Positions 17,146-25,675 of a stretch of 64,000 bases of DNA are shown here, piece by piece (the first letter of the stretch is position 1; each line of letters starts with the position of its first letter). The translations under genes and the position numbers were made by a program. Where the stretch lies: assembly GCF_000730165.1 (NCBI RefSeq), contig NZ_CP022112.1:434001-498000 (forward strand), in the 5' to 3' direction. The notes beneath the pieces were generated by a model. The model worked only from the letters and a program-made list of their open reading frames with translations, was not told the origin of the DNA and ran no database searches. The DNA comes from Nitrospirillum viridazoti CBAmc. Its GTDB lineage: Bacteria; Pseudomonadota; Alphaproteobacteria; Azospirillales; Azospirillaceae.

Positions 17146-18375
17146 ATGCAGCACGACGTCCTGATCGTCGGCGCTGGGCACGGTGGTGCCCAGGTGGCCA
17201 TCACGCTGCGCCAGCGGGGTTACACCGGCGGCATCGCCCTGGTCGGGGATGAGCCGGAACTGCCCTACGAACGCCCGCCCTTGACCAAGGACTACCTGTC
17301 CGGCGCCAAGCCGTTCGAGCGCATCCTGATCCGGCCCGCCGCCTTTTGGCAGGCGCGCGGCGTCACCCTGCTGCCGGGGCGGCGGGTGGCGGCGGTGGAC
17401 GCGGCGGCCCATACCGTGACCACGGCCGGGGGCGAGGTCTTCGGCTATGGCCAGCTGGTCTGGGCGGCCGGCGGCCAGGCCCGGCGCCTGGCCTGCGCGG
17501 GCGGCGATCTGGCCGGCGTGCACACCGTGCGCACCCGCGCCGACGCCGATGCCCTGCGGGCGGAGCTGCCGGCGGTGGAGCGGGTGGTGGTGATCGGCGG
17601 CGGCTATGTCGGGCTGGAGGCGGCGGCGGTGCTGCGCGCGGCCGGCAAGTCCGTCGTCCTGCTGGAACAGGCGGACCGCGTGCTGGCCCGCGTGGCAGGG
17701 GAAGCACTGTCGCGCTTCTATGAGGATGAACACCGCGCGCAGGGCGTGGACCTGCGCCTGGGCGCCCAGGTGAAGGATATCGTCGGCGACGGGCGGCAGG
17801 TGACCGGCGTGCGGCTGGCGGACGGTACCCTGATCCCGGCGCAGATGGTGGTGGCGGGCATCGGCATCACCCCGGCGGTGCAGCCTCTGCTGGCGGCGGG
17901 GGCTGAGGGCGGCGACGGTGTCGTGGTCGACGCGTTCTGCCGAACCTCGCTGCCCGATATCCGCGCCATCGGCGATTGCGCCCTGCACGCCAACGCTTAT
18001 GCCGACGGCCGGCGCATCCGCCTGGAATCGGTGCAGAACGCCAACGACATGGCGATCACCGTGGCCAAGGCGCTGACCGGCGCGGCCGATCCCTATCACG
18101 CGGTGCCGTGGTTCTGGTCCAACCAATATGACCTGAAGCTGCAGACCGTGGGTCTGTCGGCCGGCCATGACGCGGCGGTGCTGCGGGGCGACCCGGCGGC
18201 GCGCAGCTTCTCCATCGTCTATTTCCGCGCGGGCCGGGTGGTGGCGTTGGATTGCGTCAACGCCATCCGCGACTACACCCAGGGCCGCGCCCTGGTGGAG
18301 GGTGGTGCCCGCTGTGACCCGGCCGCCGTGGCCGACATCAGCGTTCCGCTGAAGGACCTGGCCGCCGGCGCGTGA
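17146..18375 (+). CDS. FAD-dependent ferredoxin reductase
   Basis: This 409-residue flavoprotein passes electrons from NAD(P)H to a ferredoxin. It has an N-terminal FAD-binding GAGHGG motif at residues 9-14, a second dinucleotide motif GGGYVGLE at residues 151-158 for NAD(P)H, and a third FAD-contacting segment (DIRAIGDCA) near residue 280. The architecture is that of putidaredoxin/rubredoxin reductase-type proteins, with a C-terminal reductase domain. The adjacent [2Fe-2S] ferredoxin gene starts 63 bases after its stop. Together they are the best candidate electron chain for the Rieske oxygenase encoded on the opposite strand about 5 kb away. Confidence 0.94.
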   Translation: MQHDVLIVGAGHGGAQVAITLRQRGYTGGIALVGDEPELPYERPPLTKDYLSGAKPFERILIRPAAFWQARGVTLLPGRRVAAVDAAAHTVTTAGGEVFGYGQLVWAAGGQARRLACAGGDLAGVHTVRTRADADALRAELPAVERVVVIGGGYVGLEAAAVLRAAGKSVVLLEQADRVLARVAGEALSRFYEDEHRAQGVDLRLGAQVKDIVGDGRQVTGVRLADGTLIPAQMVVAGIGITPAVQPLLAAGAEGGDGVVVDAFCRTSLPDIRAIGDCALHANAYADGRRIRLESVQNANDMAITVAKALTGAADPYHAVPWFWSNQYDLKLQTVGLSAGHDAAVLRGDPAARSFSIVYFRAGRVVALDCVNAIRDYTQGRALVEGGARCDPAAVADISVPLKDLAAGA

Positions 18376-18437
18376 CCGGTTTCGTTTCTTGCCTGGTCTT
18401 GCCTGGCTTCATTTTTCCTTGGGGGATAGGGACACCC

Positions 18438-18740
18438 ATGCCGATTATCACCGTTGTCAGCCGGGACGGCACCGGCCGCGCCGTCGAGATGGACACGGGC
18501 ACGACCCTGATGGAGGGCTTGCGCGACCATGGCTTCGATGAGGTGCTGGCCATGTGTGGCGGCTGCTGTTCCTGCGCCACCTGTCATGTCTATGTCGAGC
18601 CGGCATCGACGGCGACGGAGGAGGAGGACGCGCTGCTGGCCCTGTCCGCGCATCGCCGGGATAATTCGCGGCTGTCCTGCCAGATCACGCTGGCGCCGGA
18701 CCATGACGGCCTGCGGGTGGAAATTCCACCGGAGGATTGA
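18438..18740 (+). CDS. [2Fe-2S] ferredoxin (adrenodoxin/putidaredoxin type)
   Basis: This 100-residue ferredoxin carries its cluster on Cys40, Cys46, Cys49 (in MCGGCCSCATCHVYV) and Cys81 (RLSCQ), the usual C-x5-C-x2-C-xn-C pattern. Two extra cysteines (43 and 44) lie inside the loop, which is unusual. The start at 18438 (MPIITVVSRD) is the normal N-terminus, and the in-frame sequence ahead of it is not ferredoxin-like. It follows the reductase gene and probably delivers electrons to the Rieske oxygenase. Confidence 0.93.
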   Translation: MPIITVVSRDGTGRAVEMDTGTTLMEGLRDHGFDEVLAMCGGCCSCATCHVYVEPASTATEEEDALLALSAHRRDNSRLSCQITLAPDHDGLRVEIPPED

Positions 18741-18791
18741 TTGGTATTTCGCGGGCCAAGCCAACTATTGCGCTGGCGGGATACTGCAACA

Positions 18792-18861
18792 GTGATCATT
18801 CGGCCACGGCGCCATCAGGAAAAAGCACCGCATTGCCTTGCCGTGTTGCCGTAATCATCAT
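18792..18861 (+). promoter_or_regulatory. 70-bp regulatory repeat, copy 2 (upstream of 2OG oxygenase/hydantoinase unit)
   Basis: This is the second copy of the element at 17016-17085, in the same orientation and ungapped. It ends about 73 bases before the start of the 2OG oxygenase gene. The last 18-base block (GTGTTGCCGTAATCATCA) and the first block (GTGATCATT) are identical to copy 1, while the middle has drifted. That pattern fits protein-binding sites at both ends of the element. Confidence 0.7.
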
Positions 18862-18934
18862 CGCAACGGGCCGTCCGTCCTGAGCACTGGGCCGCCTGAT
18901 GGGGTGGGCTCAAAGAATAGTCTCGGAGGTTGAA

Positions 18935-19945
18935 ATGAGCAGAAGCGAACGCAGCGCGGACGATATTGCCGCCGCCAGCGCCATTTCCCTGGCTGAATTA
19001 CCTTTAATCGATTTCGCGCCCTTCCTGTCGGGTGATGCGGCCGCGCGCCGACGGGTGGCTGCCGAGATCGCGCACGCCTGTGAGGAGATCGGCTTCTTCT
19101 ACCTGGCGGGTCACGGTGTGCCGCAGGCGACGGTGGACGGTATCTTCGGCCAGGCCGACGCCTTCTTCTCCCGCGATAAGGCGGACCGCCGCACAGCCAT
19201 GGCGACGCCTGACTGGTATCGCGGCTGGATCCCCGCGCCGGAGGCCCAGCCCCTGTCGCGCAACACCCGCATGTTCGAGCAATATCGCCTGCAGCACGAA
19301 TGGCCGGCCAACCCGCGCGATATGCAGCACGCCGACATTTTCGACAAGCCCAACCGCTGGCCCGACGACATGCCGGCCTTCAAGCAGGCCAGCGAGGACT
19401 ACCTGGCCGCCATGCTGACCTTCTCCCGGGAGCTGCTGCGCGCCTTCGCCCTGGGCCTGGGCGTGGCGGAGGACCGCTTCGACGATTGCTTCCACCAGCC
19501 GGCCTCGCAGCTGAGCATGAACTATTACCCCCAGCTGCCTATGGACGCGCACGACGAGGTGTCCAACATGGTGGCCCACACGGACGAAGGGCCGTTCACC
19601 GTCCTGGCGCAGCAGGATGTCGGCGGGCTGGAGGTGAAGCGCCGCGACGGCGTGTGGATCCAGGCGCCGCCGGTGCGGGGTGCCTTCACCATCAATGTCG
19701 GCGACATGATGATGTGGTGGTCCAACGGCCGCTTCCTGTCCAACTATCACCGCGTGCGCAACCGCGACGGCGCCCGCCGCTTCTCCGTGCCCTACTTCGC
19801 CAACCCCGATCGCGAGGTCGTCGTGGCCCCGCTGCCCGAGCTGCTGGCGAGTGCTGAGCCGAAGTACAAGCCCGTGCGCGTTGCCGACCATCTGGCCCGC
19901 TTCTATTCCACGCTGTCCAAGAATCCCCATGACATCTACAACTGA
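18935..19945 (+). CDS. Isopenicillin-N-synthase-like 2-oxoglutarate/Fe(II) oxygenase
   Basis: This 336-residue protein of the plant-type 2OG oxygenase superfamily binds iron with His215-x-Asp217 (HTDEG) and His272 (NYHRVRN). Arg282-x-Ser284 is the 2-oxoglutarate contact. An N-terminal DIOX_N region (GFFYLAGHGVP) starts near residue 53. The start at 18935 has a GGAGG site six bases upstream, and the in-frame ATG at 18899 lacks one. The gene overlaps the start of the hydantoinase A gene by 17 bases, so the products are likely coupled. A hydroxylation or ring-opening role on a nitrogenous substrate is inferred from this context. Confidence 0.9.
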   Translation: MSRSERSADDIAAASAISLAELPLIDFAPFLSGDAAARRRVAAEIAHACEEIGFFYLAGHGVPQATVDGIFGQADAFFSRDKADRRTAMATPDWYRGWIPAPEAQPLSRNTRMFEQYRLQHEWPANPRDMQHADIFDKPNRWPDDMPAFKQASEDYLAAMLTFSRELLRAFALGLGVAEDRFDDCFHQPASQLSMNYYPQLPMDAHDEVSNMVAHTDEGPFTVLAQQDVGGLEVKRRDGVWIQAPPVRGAFTINVGDMMMWWSNGRFLSNYHRVRNRDGARRFSVPYFANPDREVVVAPLPELLASAEPKYKPVRVADHLARFYSTLSKNPHDIYN

Positions 19946-22034
19946 CCGCGGCCCATCCGCGCCCAAGGGCGCGCGTATCGGCGCCGACATTGGCGGCACC
20001 TTCACCGACATCGTGCTGGAGGTGGGCGACCGCCGGCATTCCACCAAGCTGCTGACCACCTACGACGCGCCGGAGCGTGCCTTGCTGGACGGCGTGCGCC
20101 TGCTGCTGGACGAGGCGGGCGTGGCGCCCGCCGAGGTGTCGCTGGTGGTGCACGGCACCACGCTGGCGACCAACGCCCTGATCGAACGGCGGGGCGTGCC
20201 GACCGCCTTGCTGACCACCGACGGTTTCCGCGATGTCCTGGCCCTGGGCAGCGAAAGCCGCTTCGACCAGTACGACATCGGCATGGAAAAGCCCCAGCCC
20301 CTGGTGCCGCGCCGGCTGCGCGTGGGCGTGGCGGAGCGTATGGACGCGCGCGGTCAGGTGCAGGTGCCGCTGGACGGCGATGCTGTGCGCGCCGCAGCGG
20401 CCGAGTGGCGGGAGCAGGGCATCCGCAGCGTGGCCATCGCCTTCCTGCACAGCTACGCCAACGACAGCCATGAGCGTCGGGCGGCGGAGATCCTGGCGGC
20501 GGAGATGCCGGGCGTCAGCCTGTCGCTGTCGTCGGAAGTCTCGCCTGAGATGCGGGAGTATGAGCGCTTCTCCACCACCGTCGCCAACGCCTACGTCCAG
20601 CCGCTGGTCAATGCCTATCTGCACCGCCTGGATGACAAGCTGAAGGCCATGGGCTTCGGCTGCCCGTTGTACCTGATGCTGTCGTCCGGCGGCCTCACCA
20701 CCGTGGACGCCGCCGCCCGCTATCCTGTGCGGCTGGTGGAAAGCGGCCCCGCCGGCGGCGCCATCTTCGCGGCGTCGGTGGCGGCGGAGCGGGGCGTGGG
20801 GCAGGTGGTGGCCCTGGACGTTGGCGGCACCACCGCCAAGATCTGCCTGATCAACGACGGCATGCCCCAAACCTCGCAGGTGTTCGAGGTCGGCCGCGCC
20901 CACCGCTTCCGCAAGGGCAGCGGCCTGCCGCTGCGCATCCCGGTGGTGGAGATGGTGGAGATCGGCGCCGGCGGCGGCTCCATCGCCTCGGTCGACAATG
21001 CCGGCCGCTTGGCGGTGGGCCCGCACAGCGCCGGTTCCGAGCCCGGGCCGGCGGCTTATGGCCGGGGCGGCACCCGCCCCACCGTGACGGACGCCGACAT
21101 CACCCTGGGCCGCATCGACCCGTCGCGCTTCGCCGGCGGCAAGGTCACGCTGAACGCCGGCGCCTCCCACGACGCCCTGGCGGCCTTGGGCATCTGGGAC
21201 GGCAAGGCGGAGACGCTGGCTATCGGCGTCAGCGAGATCGTGGACGAAACCATGGCCAGTGCGGCCCGTGTTCACGCCGTGGAACAGGGCATGACCCTGG
21301 ACGACCGCAGCCTGATCGCCTTCGGGGGCGCCGCCCCCCTGCATGCCGCGCGCTTCGCCGAGAAGCTGGGCATTCGTGAGGTCATCATCCCGTCGGGTGC
21401 CGGTGTCGGCTCCGCCATCGGCTTCCTGCGGGCGCCGGTGTCCTATGAGATGGCGCGCAGCCTGACCCTGCGGCTGGACCAGCTGGACCTCGACCGGCTC
21501 AACAGCCTGCTGGACGGCATGACGGCCGAGGCGCGGGCCCTGGTGGAGGCGGGCGCCCCAGGGGCGGCCCAGGTGGAACGGCGCACCTGCCTGGCCCGCT
21601 ACAAGGGCCAGGGCTATGAGATCCCCTTCGAGATCCCGGCCCGCACCCTGGTGCCCGAGGATGTGGACCTGCTGCGTGCGGCGTTCGAAACGGCCTACCG
21701 CACCCAGTACGGCGGCGTGACCCTGGACCTGCCCATCGAGGCGCTGACCTGGCGTGTCACCGTGGGATCGCCCGCCTGGAAGCCCAAGGATACGGCGGTG
21801 GTCACGGCCACCCGCGACCTGGAGGTCACGGAGCGGCGGCCGGTGATCGACCCCGACAGCGGTGCTGCGCTGCCCTTCGCCCTGGTGCGGCGCGAGGTCC
21901 TGCGGCCGGGCGACCGGGTCCAGGGGCCGGCGCTGATCACCGAGCGTGAGACCACCACGGTGGTCTCCCCCCGTTTCGATGCCTGGATGGACGCCAACGG
22001 CTATCTCATCCTGACCCGGCGTGAGGAAGGTTAA
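19929..22034 (+). CDS. Hydantoinase/5-oxoprolinase family subunit A (HyuA-like)
   Basis: This 701-residue protein is the ATP-binding subunit of the N-methylhydantoinase, 5-oxoprolinase and acetone carboxylase family. It has an actin-like nucleotide-binding motif ADIGGTFTDIVL near residue 18, a second phosphate motif DVGGTTAKICL near residue 298, and a GAGGGSIA segment near residue 350. The start at 19929 lies inside the end of the oxygenase gene and gives the family N-terminus. The B subunit gene follows after five bases. Family members use ATP to open a lactam or hydantoin ring, or to carboxylate a ketone. Which of these applies here is unknown. Confidence 0.94.
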   Translation: MTSTTDRGPSAPKGARIGADIGGTFTDIVLEVGDRRHSTKLLTTYDAPERALLDGVRLLLDEAGVAPAEVSLVVHGTTLATNALIERRGVPTALLTTDGFRDVLALGSESRFDQYDIGMEKPQPLVPRRLRVGVAERMDARGQVQVPLDGDAVRAAAAEWREQGIRSVAIAFLHSYANDSHERRAAEILAAEMPGVSLSLSSEVSPEMREYERFSTTVANAYVQPLVNAYLHRLDDKLKAMGFGCPLYLMLSSGGLTTVDAAARYPVRLVESGPAGGAIFAASVAAERGVGQVVALDVGGTTAKICLINDGMPQTSQVFEVGRAHRFRKGSGLPLRIPVVEMVEIGAGGGSIASVDNAGRLAVGPHSAGSEPGPAAYGRGGTRPTVTDADITLGRIDPSRFAGGKVTLNAGASHDALAALGIWDGKAETLAIGVSEIVDETMASAARVHAVEQGMTLDDRSLIAFGGAAPLHAARFAEKLGIREVIIPSGAGVGSAIGFLRAPVSYEMARSLTLRLDQLDLDRLNSLLDGMTAEARALVEAGAPGAAQVERRTCLARYKGQGYEIPFEIPARTLVPEDVDLLRAAFETAYRTQYGGVTLDLPIEALTWRVTVGSPAWKPKDTAVVTATRDLEVTERRPVIDPDSGAALPFALVRREVLRPGDRVQGPALITERETTTVVSPRFDAWMDANGYLILTRREEG

Positions 22035-22039
22035 CCGCC

Positions 22040-23698
22040 ATGACGGCAGCGTTGAATGAACTGCGCACCCAGGTGATCTGGACCCGCCTGATCTCCATCG
22101 TGGAGGAACAGGCCCAGACCCTGATGCGCACGGCCTTTTCCACCACCGTGCGCGACGCCGGCGACCTGTCGGCCGCCCTGTTCGACCTGGAAGGCCGGTT
22201 GATCGCGGAGGCCGTGACCGGCACCCCCGGCCATGTGAACTCCATGGCGGCCGGCGTGCGGCATTTTCTGGCCAAGTTCCCCGTGCCGACGATGGCGGAG
22301 GGGGATCACTTCATCACCAACGACCCCTGGCTGACGGCCGGCCACCTGCATGACGTCACCGTCCTGTCGCCCGCCTTCCACCAGGGGCGTATCGTCGGGC
22401 TGTTCGGCGTCTGCTGCCACCAGGTGGACATCGGGGGCCTGGGCCAGGGGCCGGACGGCCGGTCGGTCTTCGAGGAAGGCCTGCAGATCCCGCTGATGAA
22501 GCTGGCCAGCCGGGGCGTGCTGAACCAGGATCTGCTGGACATCCTATGCCTGAACGTGCGCACGCCGCTGCAGGTGCGGGGCGATGTGCTGTCCTACATC
22601 TCCAGCAACGAGTCAGCGGCGCGGCGGCTCAGCGCCATGCTGGCGGAATTCCGGCTGGACGACCTGGCCGGTGTCGCCGACTACATCGTCGATCGCTCGC
22701 TGGCTGCCACCCGGGCGGAAATCGCCAGGCTGCCCCAGGGCAGCTGGACCAGCAGCCTGACCATCGACGGCTATGACCATCCCATCACCCTGCGCGCCCG
22801 CCTGACGATTGATGGCGAGCGCATCCTGGTGGATTACGAGGGCACCGACGCCTGCGTGCCGCGCGGCATCAACGTGGTGCTCAACTATTGCCGGGCCTAT
22901 ACCATCTTCGGCCTGCGCTGCGTCATCTCGCCGGAGGTGCCGAACAACTACGGCGCCCTGCTGCCGTTCGAGGTGGTGGCGCCGGAGGGCAGCATCGTCA
23001 ATGTCCAGCGGCCCTGGCCGGTGGCCGCCCGCCACGTCATCGGCCAGATGTTGCCCGACCTGGTGTTCGGCTGCCTGTCTCAGGCCATCCCGGATCGGGT
23101 GCCGGCGGAGGGCAGTTCCTGCCTGTGGAGCGTGCAGTTGCGCGGGCGCCAGCCGGCGGGCGAGCCCCAGGCCGGTGAGAGCTTCGACGCCATCTTCTTC
23201 AATAGCGGCGGTTCGGGCGCGCGTCCCAGCCAGGACGGCCTGTCCGGCACCGCCTTCCCCAGCGGTGTGCGCGCCATGCCGGTGGAGATCACCGAGAACA
23301 GCGCCCCCATCGTCATCTGGCGCAAGGAGCTGCTGACGGACAGCGGCGGCATCGGCGAACGGCGCGGCGGCCTGGGCCAGCGGGTGGAGGTGGCCATGCG
23401 CGATGGCAGCGCCTTTGAGGTGCTGGCTATGTTCGAGCGTGTGGACCATCCCGCCCAGGGCCGGGATGGCGGCGGAGACGGTTCGCAGGGGTCGGTACGC
23501 CTGGCGTCGGGCAAGGCGATGCAGGCCAAGGGCCTTCAGCAAATCCCGGCCGGCGACCGGCTGGTGCTGGACATTCCCGGCGGCGCCGGCCTGGGGGCGG
23601 CCACATCGCGCGCCGCGGACCTGGTGGCGCGCGATGTGGAGGAGGGCTTCGTCTCCGCCGAAGCGGCCGCCCGCCTTTACGGAAGCGGCGTCGGCTGA
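22040..23698 (+). CDS. Hydantoinase/5-oxoprolinase family subunit B (HyuB-like)
   Basis: This 552-residue partner of the preceding subunit contains the family hallmarks: AFSTTVRDAGDLSAALFD near the N-terminus, GTPGHVNSMA, FITNDPWLTAGHLHDV, and a C-terminal GGRGQRVE-like stretch (RRGGLGQRVEV). It lies five bases after subunit A in the same operon. Its last 22 bases overlap the 3' end of the convergent LysR gene. Together A and B would form the heteromeric ATP-dependent cyclic amide hydrolase. Confidence 0.94.
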   Translation: MTAALNELRTQVIWTRLISIVEEQAQTLMRTAFSTTVRDAGDLSAALFDLEGRLIAEAVTGTPGHVNSMAAGVRHFLAKFPVPTMAEGDHFITNDPWLTAGHLHDVTVLSPAFHQGRIVGLFGVCCHQVDIGGLGQGPDGRSVFEEGLQIPLMKLASRGVLNQDLLDILCLNVRTPLQVRGDVLSYISSNESAARRLSAMLAEFRLDDLAGVADYIVDRSLAATRAEIARLPQGSWTSSLTIDGYDHPITLRARLTIDGERILVDYEGTDACVPRGINVVLNYCRAYTIFGLRCVISPEVPNNYGALLPFEVVAPEGSIVNVQRPWPVAARHVIGQMLPDLVFGCLSQAIPDRVPAEGSSCLWSVQLRGRQPAGEPQAGESFDAIFFNSGGSGARPSQDGLSGTAFPSGVRAMPVEITENSAPIVIWRKELLTDSGGIGERRGGLGQRVEVAMRDGSAFEVLAMFERVDHPAQGRDGGGDGSQGSVRLASGKAMQAKGLQQIPAGDRLVLDIPGGAGLGAATSRAADLVARDVEEGFVSAEAAARLYGSGVG

Positions 23699-24657
23699 CC
23701 CTCGAAGGGCACCTGCTCCTCCTCCGGATAATAGTCGCCCAGCGTGGGCAGCGACCGGCAGTCGTTGAGTTCGCGGGCCATCTGCTCGGCGAACTTGGCG
23801 GCGGCCAGGGGCAGGGGGCGCCCCTTCAGCTGGCCCAGGACCAGCGGCCCATAGGTGCGGTCCAGGTCACTGATGCGGCGCACGGCGTAGCGCGGGTCGT
23901 TGCGCCACAGGTCGGCGCCGATGTCGATCTGGAAGGCGATCAGGTTGGACACCGCCACCAGGTCGCCCAGCAGGTCGAAGCTGTTGGACTCCACGCCGAT
24001 GGACAGCTTGGCCGAGCTGGCCGCCAGGCGGTTCTCAATGATCTCACGCCCGCCGAACGATGATTCCGGCATGGCGGTTTCATACTCCGCGCACTCGCGC
24101 AGGCGCAGGATATCCTTGGCCGCCAGCGGATGGTCGGCGCTCATGATGGCGACCAGGCCCTGGCCGATCGACATGATCGGGTGCAGTTCCGGGTGACGTA
24201 GCGGGCGGAAGATCAGCACCAGGTCGATGTCGAACGCGGTCAGCTGCCGCATGGCCGTGGAATGGTCGGTGACCGTGATCTTGAAGCGCACGTTGGGGTG
24301 CTTCTTGCGGAAGGCGGCGACCTGCCGCAGCACGAAGCCGCGCGCCACCGCCTGGCTGCAGGCCAGCCGCACCTCCCCCCGCTGCAGGCCGGACAGTTCC
24401 TCGATCTCCGAATAGACCCGGCGCAGGTCCGCCGATTGCGAGCGGATCCAGCGGATCAGCACCTCACCGGCCGCGGTCAGGCGGACGCCGGAGGAATGGC
24501 GTTCGAAGATGGGGGCGCCCAGGTCGTGTTCGACATCCTGGATACGCCGCAGCAAGGCCGAGGGGGTGACGTTCAGGCGTTCCGCTGCCTGGCGTACCGA
24601 TCCGATGCGGGCGACCTCGTTTATGTAGATCCAAATTCGCTGATTACGCAGAGCCAT
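23677..24657 (-). CDS. LysR-type transcriptional regulator
   Basis: This 326-residue regulator has an N-terminal winged helix-turn-helix (residues about 5-62, including GSVRQAAERLNVTPSALLRRI), followed by a periplasmic-binding-protein-like effector domain with typical GEVRLACSQ at its start. The start MALRNQRIW at 24657 is preferred over an ATG 48 bases upstream because it fits the family N-terminus. It is convergent with hyuB and divergent from the SDR/amidohydrolase pair at 24832. LysR regulators usually act on the divergent promoter, so it may control that unit and perhaps the island. Confidence 0.92.
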   Translation of the reverse strand: MALRNQRIWIYINEVARIGSVRQAAERLNVTPSALLRRIQDVEHDLGAPIFERHSSGVRLTAAGEVLIRWIRSQSADLRRVYSEIEELSGLQRGEVRLACSQAVARGFVLRQVAAFRKKHPNVRFKITVTDHSTAMRQLTAFDIDLVLIFRPLRHPELHPIMSIGQGLVAIMSADHPLAAKDILRLRECAEYETAMPESSFGGREIIENRLAASSAKLSIGVESNSFDLLGDLVAVSNLIAFQIDIGADLWRNDPRYAVRRISDLDRTYGPLVLGQLKGRPLPLAAAKFAEQMARELNDCRSLPTLGDYYPEEEQVPFEGQPTPLP

Positions 24658-24831
24658 GACGGGTCCCTGTTCGTTTTTGGCTACGCCCCACCCCAGCTTT
24701 AGCACAACTGTGGCAACGGCATATCTTTAATGTCAACGGGGTGGGGCGCTAACCATCCGACCTTGCATTCCAGATTGATCTAAATCTGTCCAAATATCCA
24801 TAGTTGCCTGACGCAATATAGAGGAAAAGAA

Positions 24832-25623
24832 ATGGATCTGTTCCTTGCAGGAAAGAAGATTCTTGTCACCGGTGCTGGCAAGGGAATGGGCCCGGAGATT
24901 TGCCTTTGTTTTGCGGAAGAGGGTGCGGATATTGCAATTTTAGGGAGAGATATGGCGCCGCTGAACGAACTGGCGGCAAAAATAGAAGGGTTGGGCGTGC
25001 GCGCGCTGGTGCTGTCGTGCGATGTGCTGGACGCCGCGCAGTGTGAGGCCGCCGTTTCGGCAACGGTCGAAGCATTCGGCCAGGTAGACGTGCTGGTCAA
25101 CGTGGCGGGCGGCACCGGCCCGGTGGGAACCACGGCGTGGGACACCACGTCGGAGGCCTTTGACGAGATCGTGCGTCTGAACATGACCGGCTGTTTCAAC
25201 ACCATGCGCGCCGTGCTGCCGGGCATGATCGCGCGCCGCTATGGCAAGATCGTCAATGTCGGCGGCACCTTCGGCTTGCGCGGCCGCGCCGGCCGCATGG
25301 CTTATTCGGCTTCCAAGTGGGGCCTGCGCGGCATCACCAAATCCACCGCCATCGAGGCGGGGCCGCATAACATCAACGTCAACATCGTCGCCCCCGGCAT
25401 GGTGGACGGTCCGCGCTTCCGCACCAAGGTGATGCCCGCCGTGGCCAAGGCCCGCGGTCTGACGGAGGAGGAGGTGATCGCCGAGCACGCGGCCGAGTAC
25501 GCGCTGCGCCGCATCAGCACCGCCCGGGACGTGGCCGCCGCCTGCCTGTTCCTGGCGTCCGACGTTTCCAAGCAGATCACCGGTGTCGACCTGCCGGTCG
25601 ACGGCGGCTGGGCCGCCCTCTGA
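24832..25623 (+). CDS. Short-chain dehydrogenase/reductase (SDR)
   Basis: This 263-residue SDR has TGAGKGMG near residue 14, NVAGG near residue 91, and YSASK as catalytic Tyr/Lys. It ends ITGVDLPVDGGWAAL. The first 130 bases are visibly richer in A and T than the rest of the gene. The ribosome binding site is GAGGAAAAG just ahead of the ATG. It is divergent from the LysR gene and followed after 52 bases by the allantoinase-like gene, probably in one transcript. Near-identity of its GRAGRMAYSASKWGLRG run to the SDR at 8344 points to paralogy. Confidence 0.93.
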   Translation: MDLFLAGKKILVTGAGKGMGPEICLCFAEEGADIAILGRDMAPLNELAAKIEGLGVRALVLSCDVLDAAQCEAAVSATVEAFGQVDVLVNVAGGTGPVGTTAWDTTSEAFDEIVRLNMTGCFNTMRAVLPGMIARRYGKIVNVGGTFGLRGRAGRMAYSASKWGLRGITKSTAIEAGPHNINVNIVAPGMVDGPRFRTKVMPAVAKARGLTEEEVIAEHAAEYALRRISTARDVAAACLFLASDVSKQITGVDLPVDGGWAAL

Positions 25624-25675
25624 CCCCTCGATCCAATTTGGCATCCGATTTAGGCATCCTTGCGGGAAAAGCATC

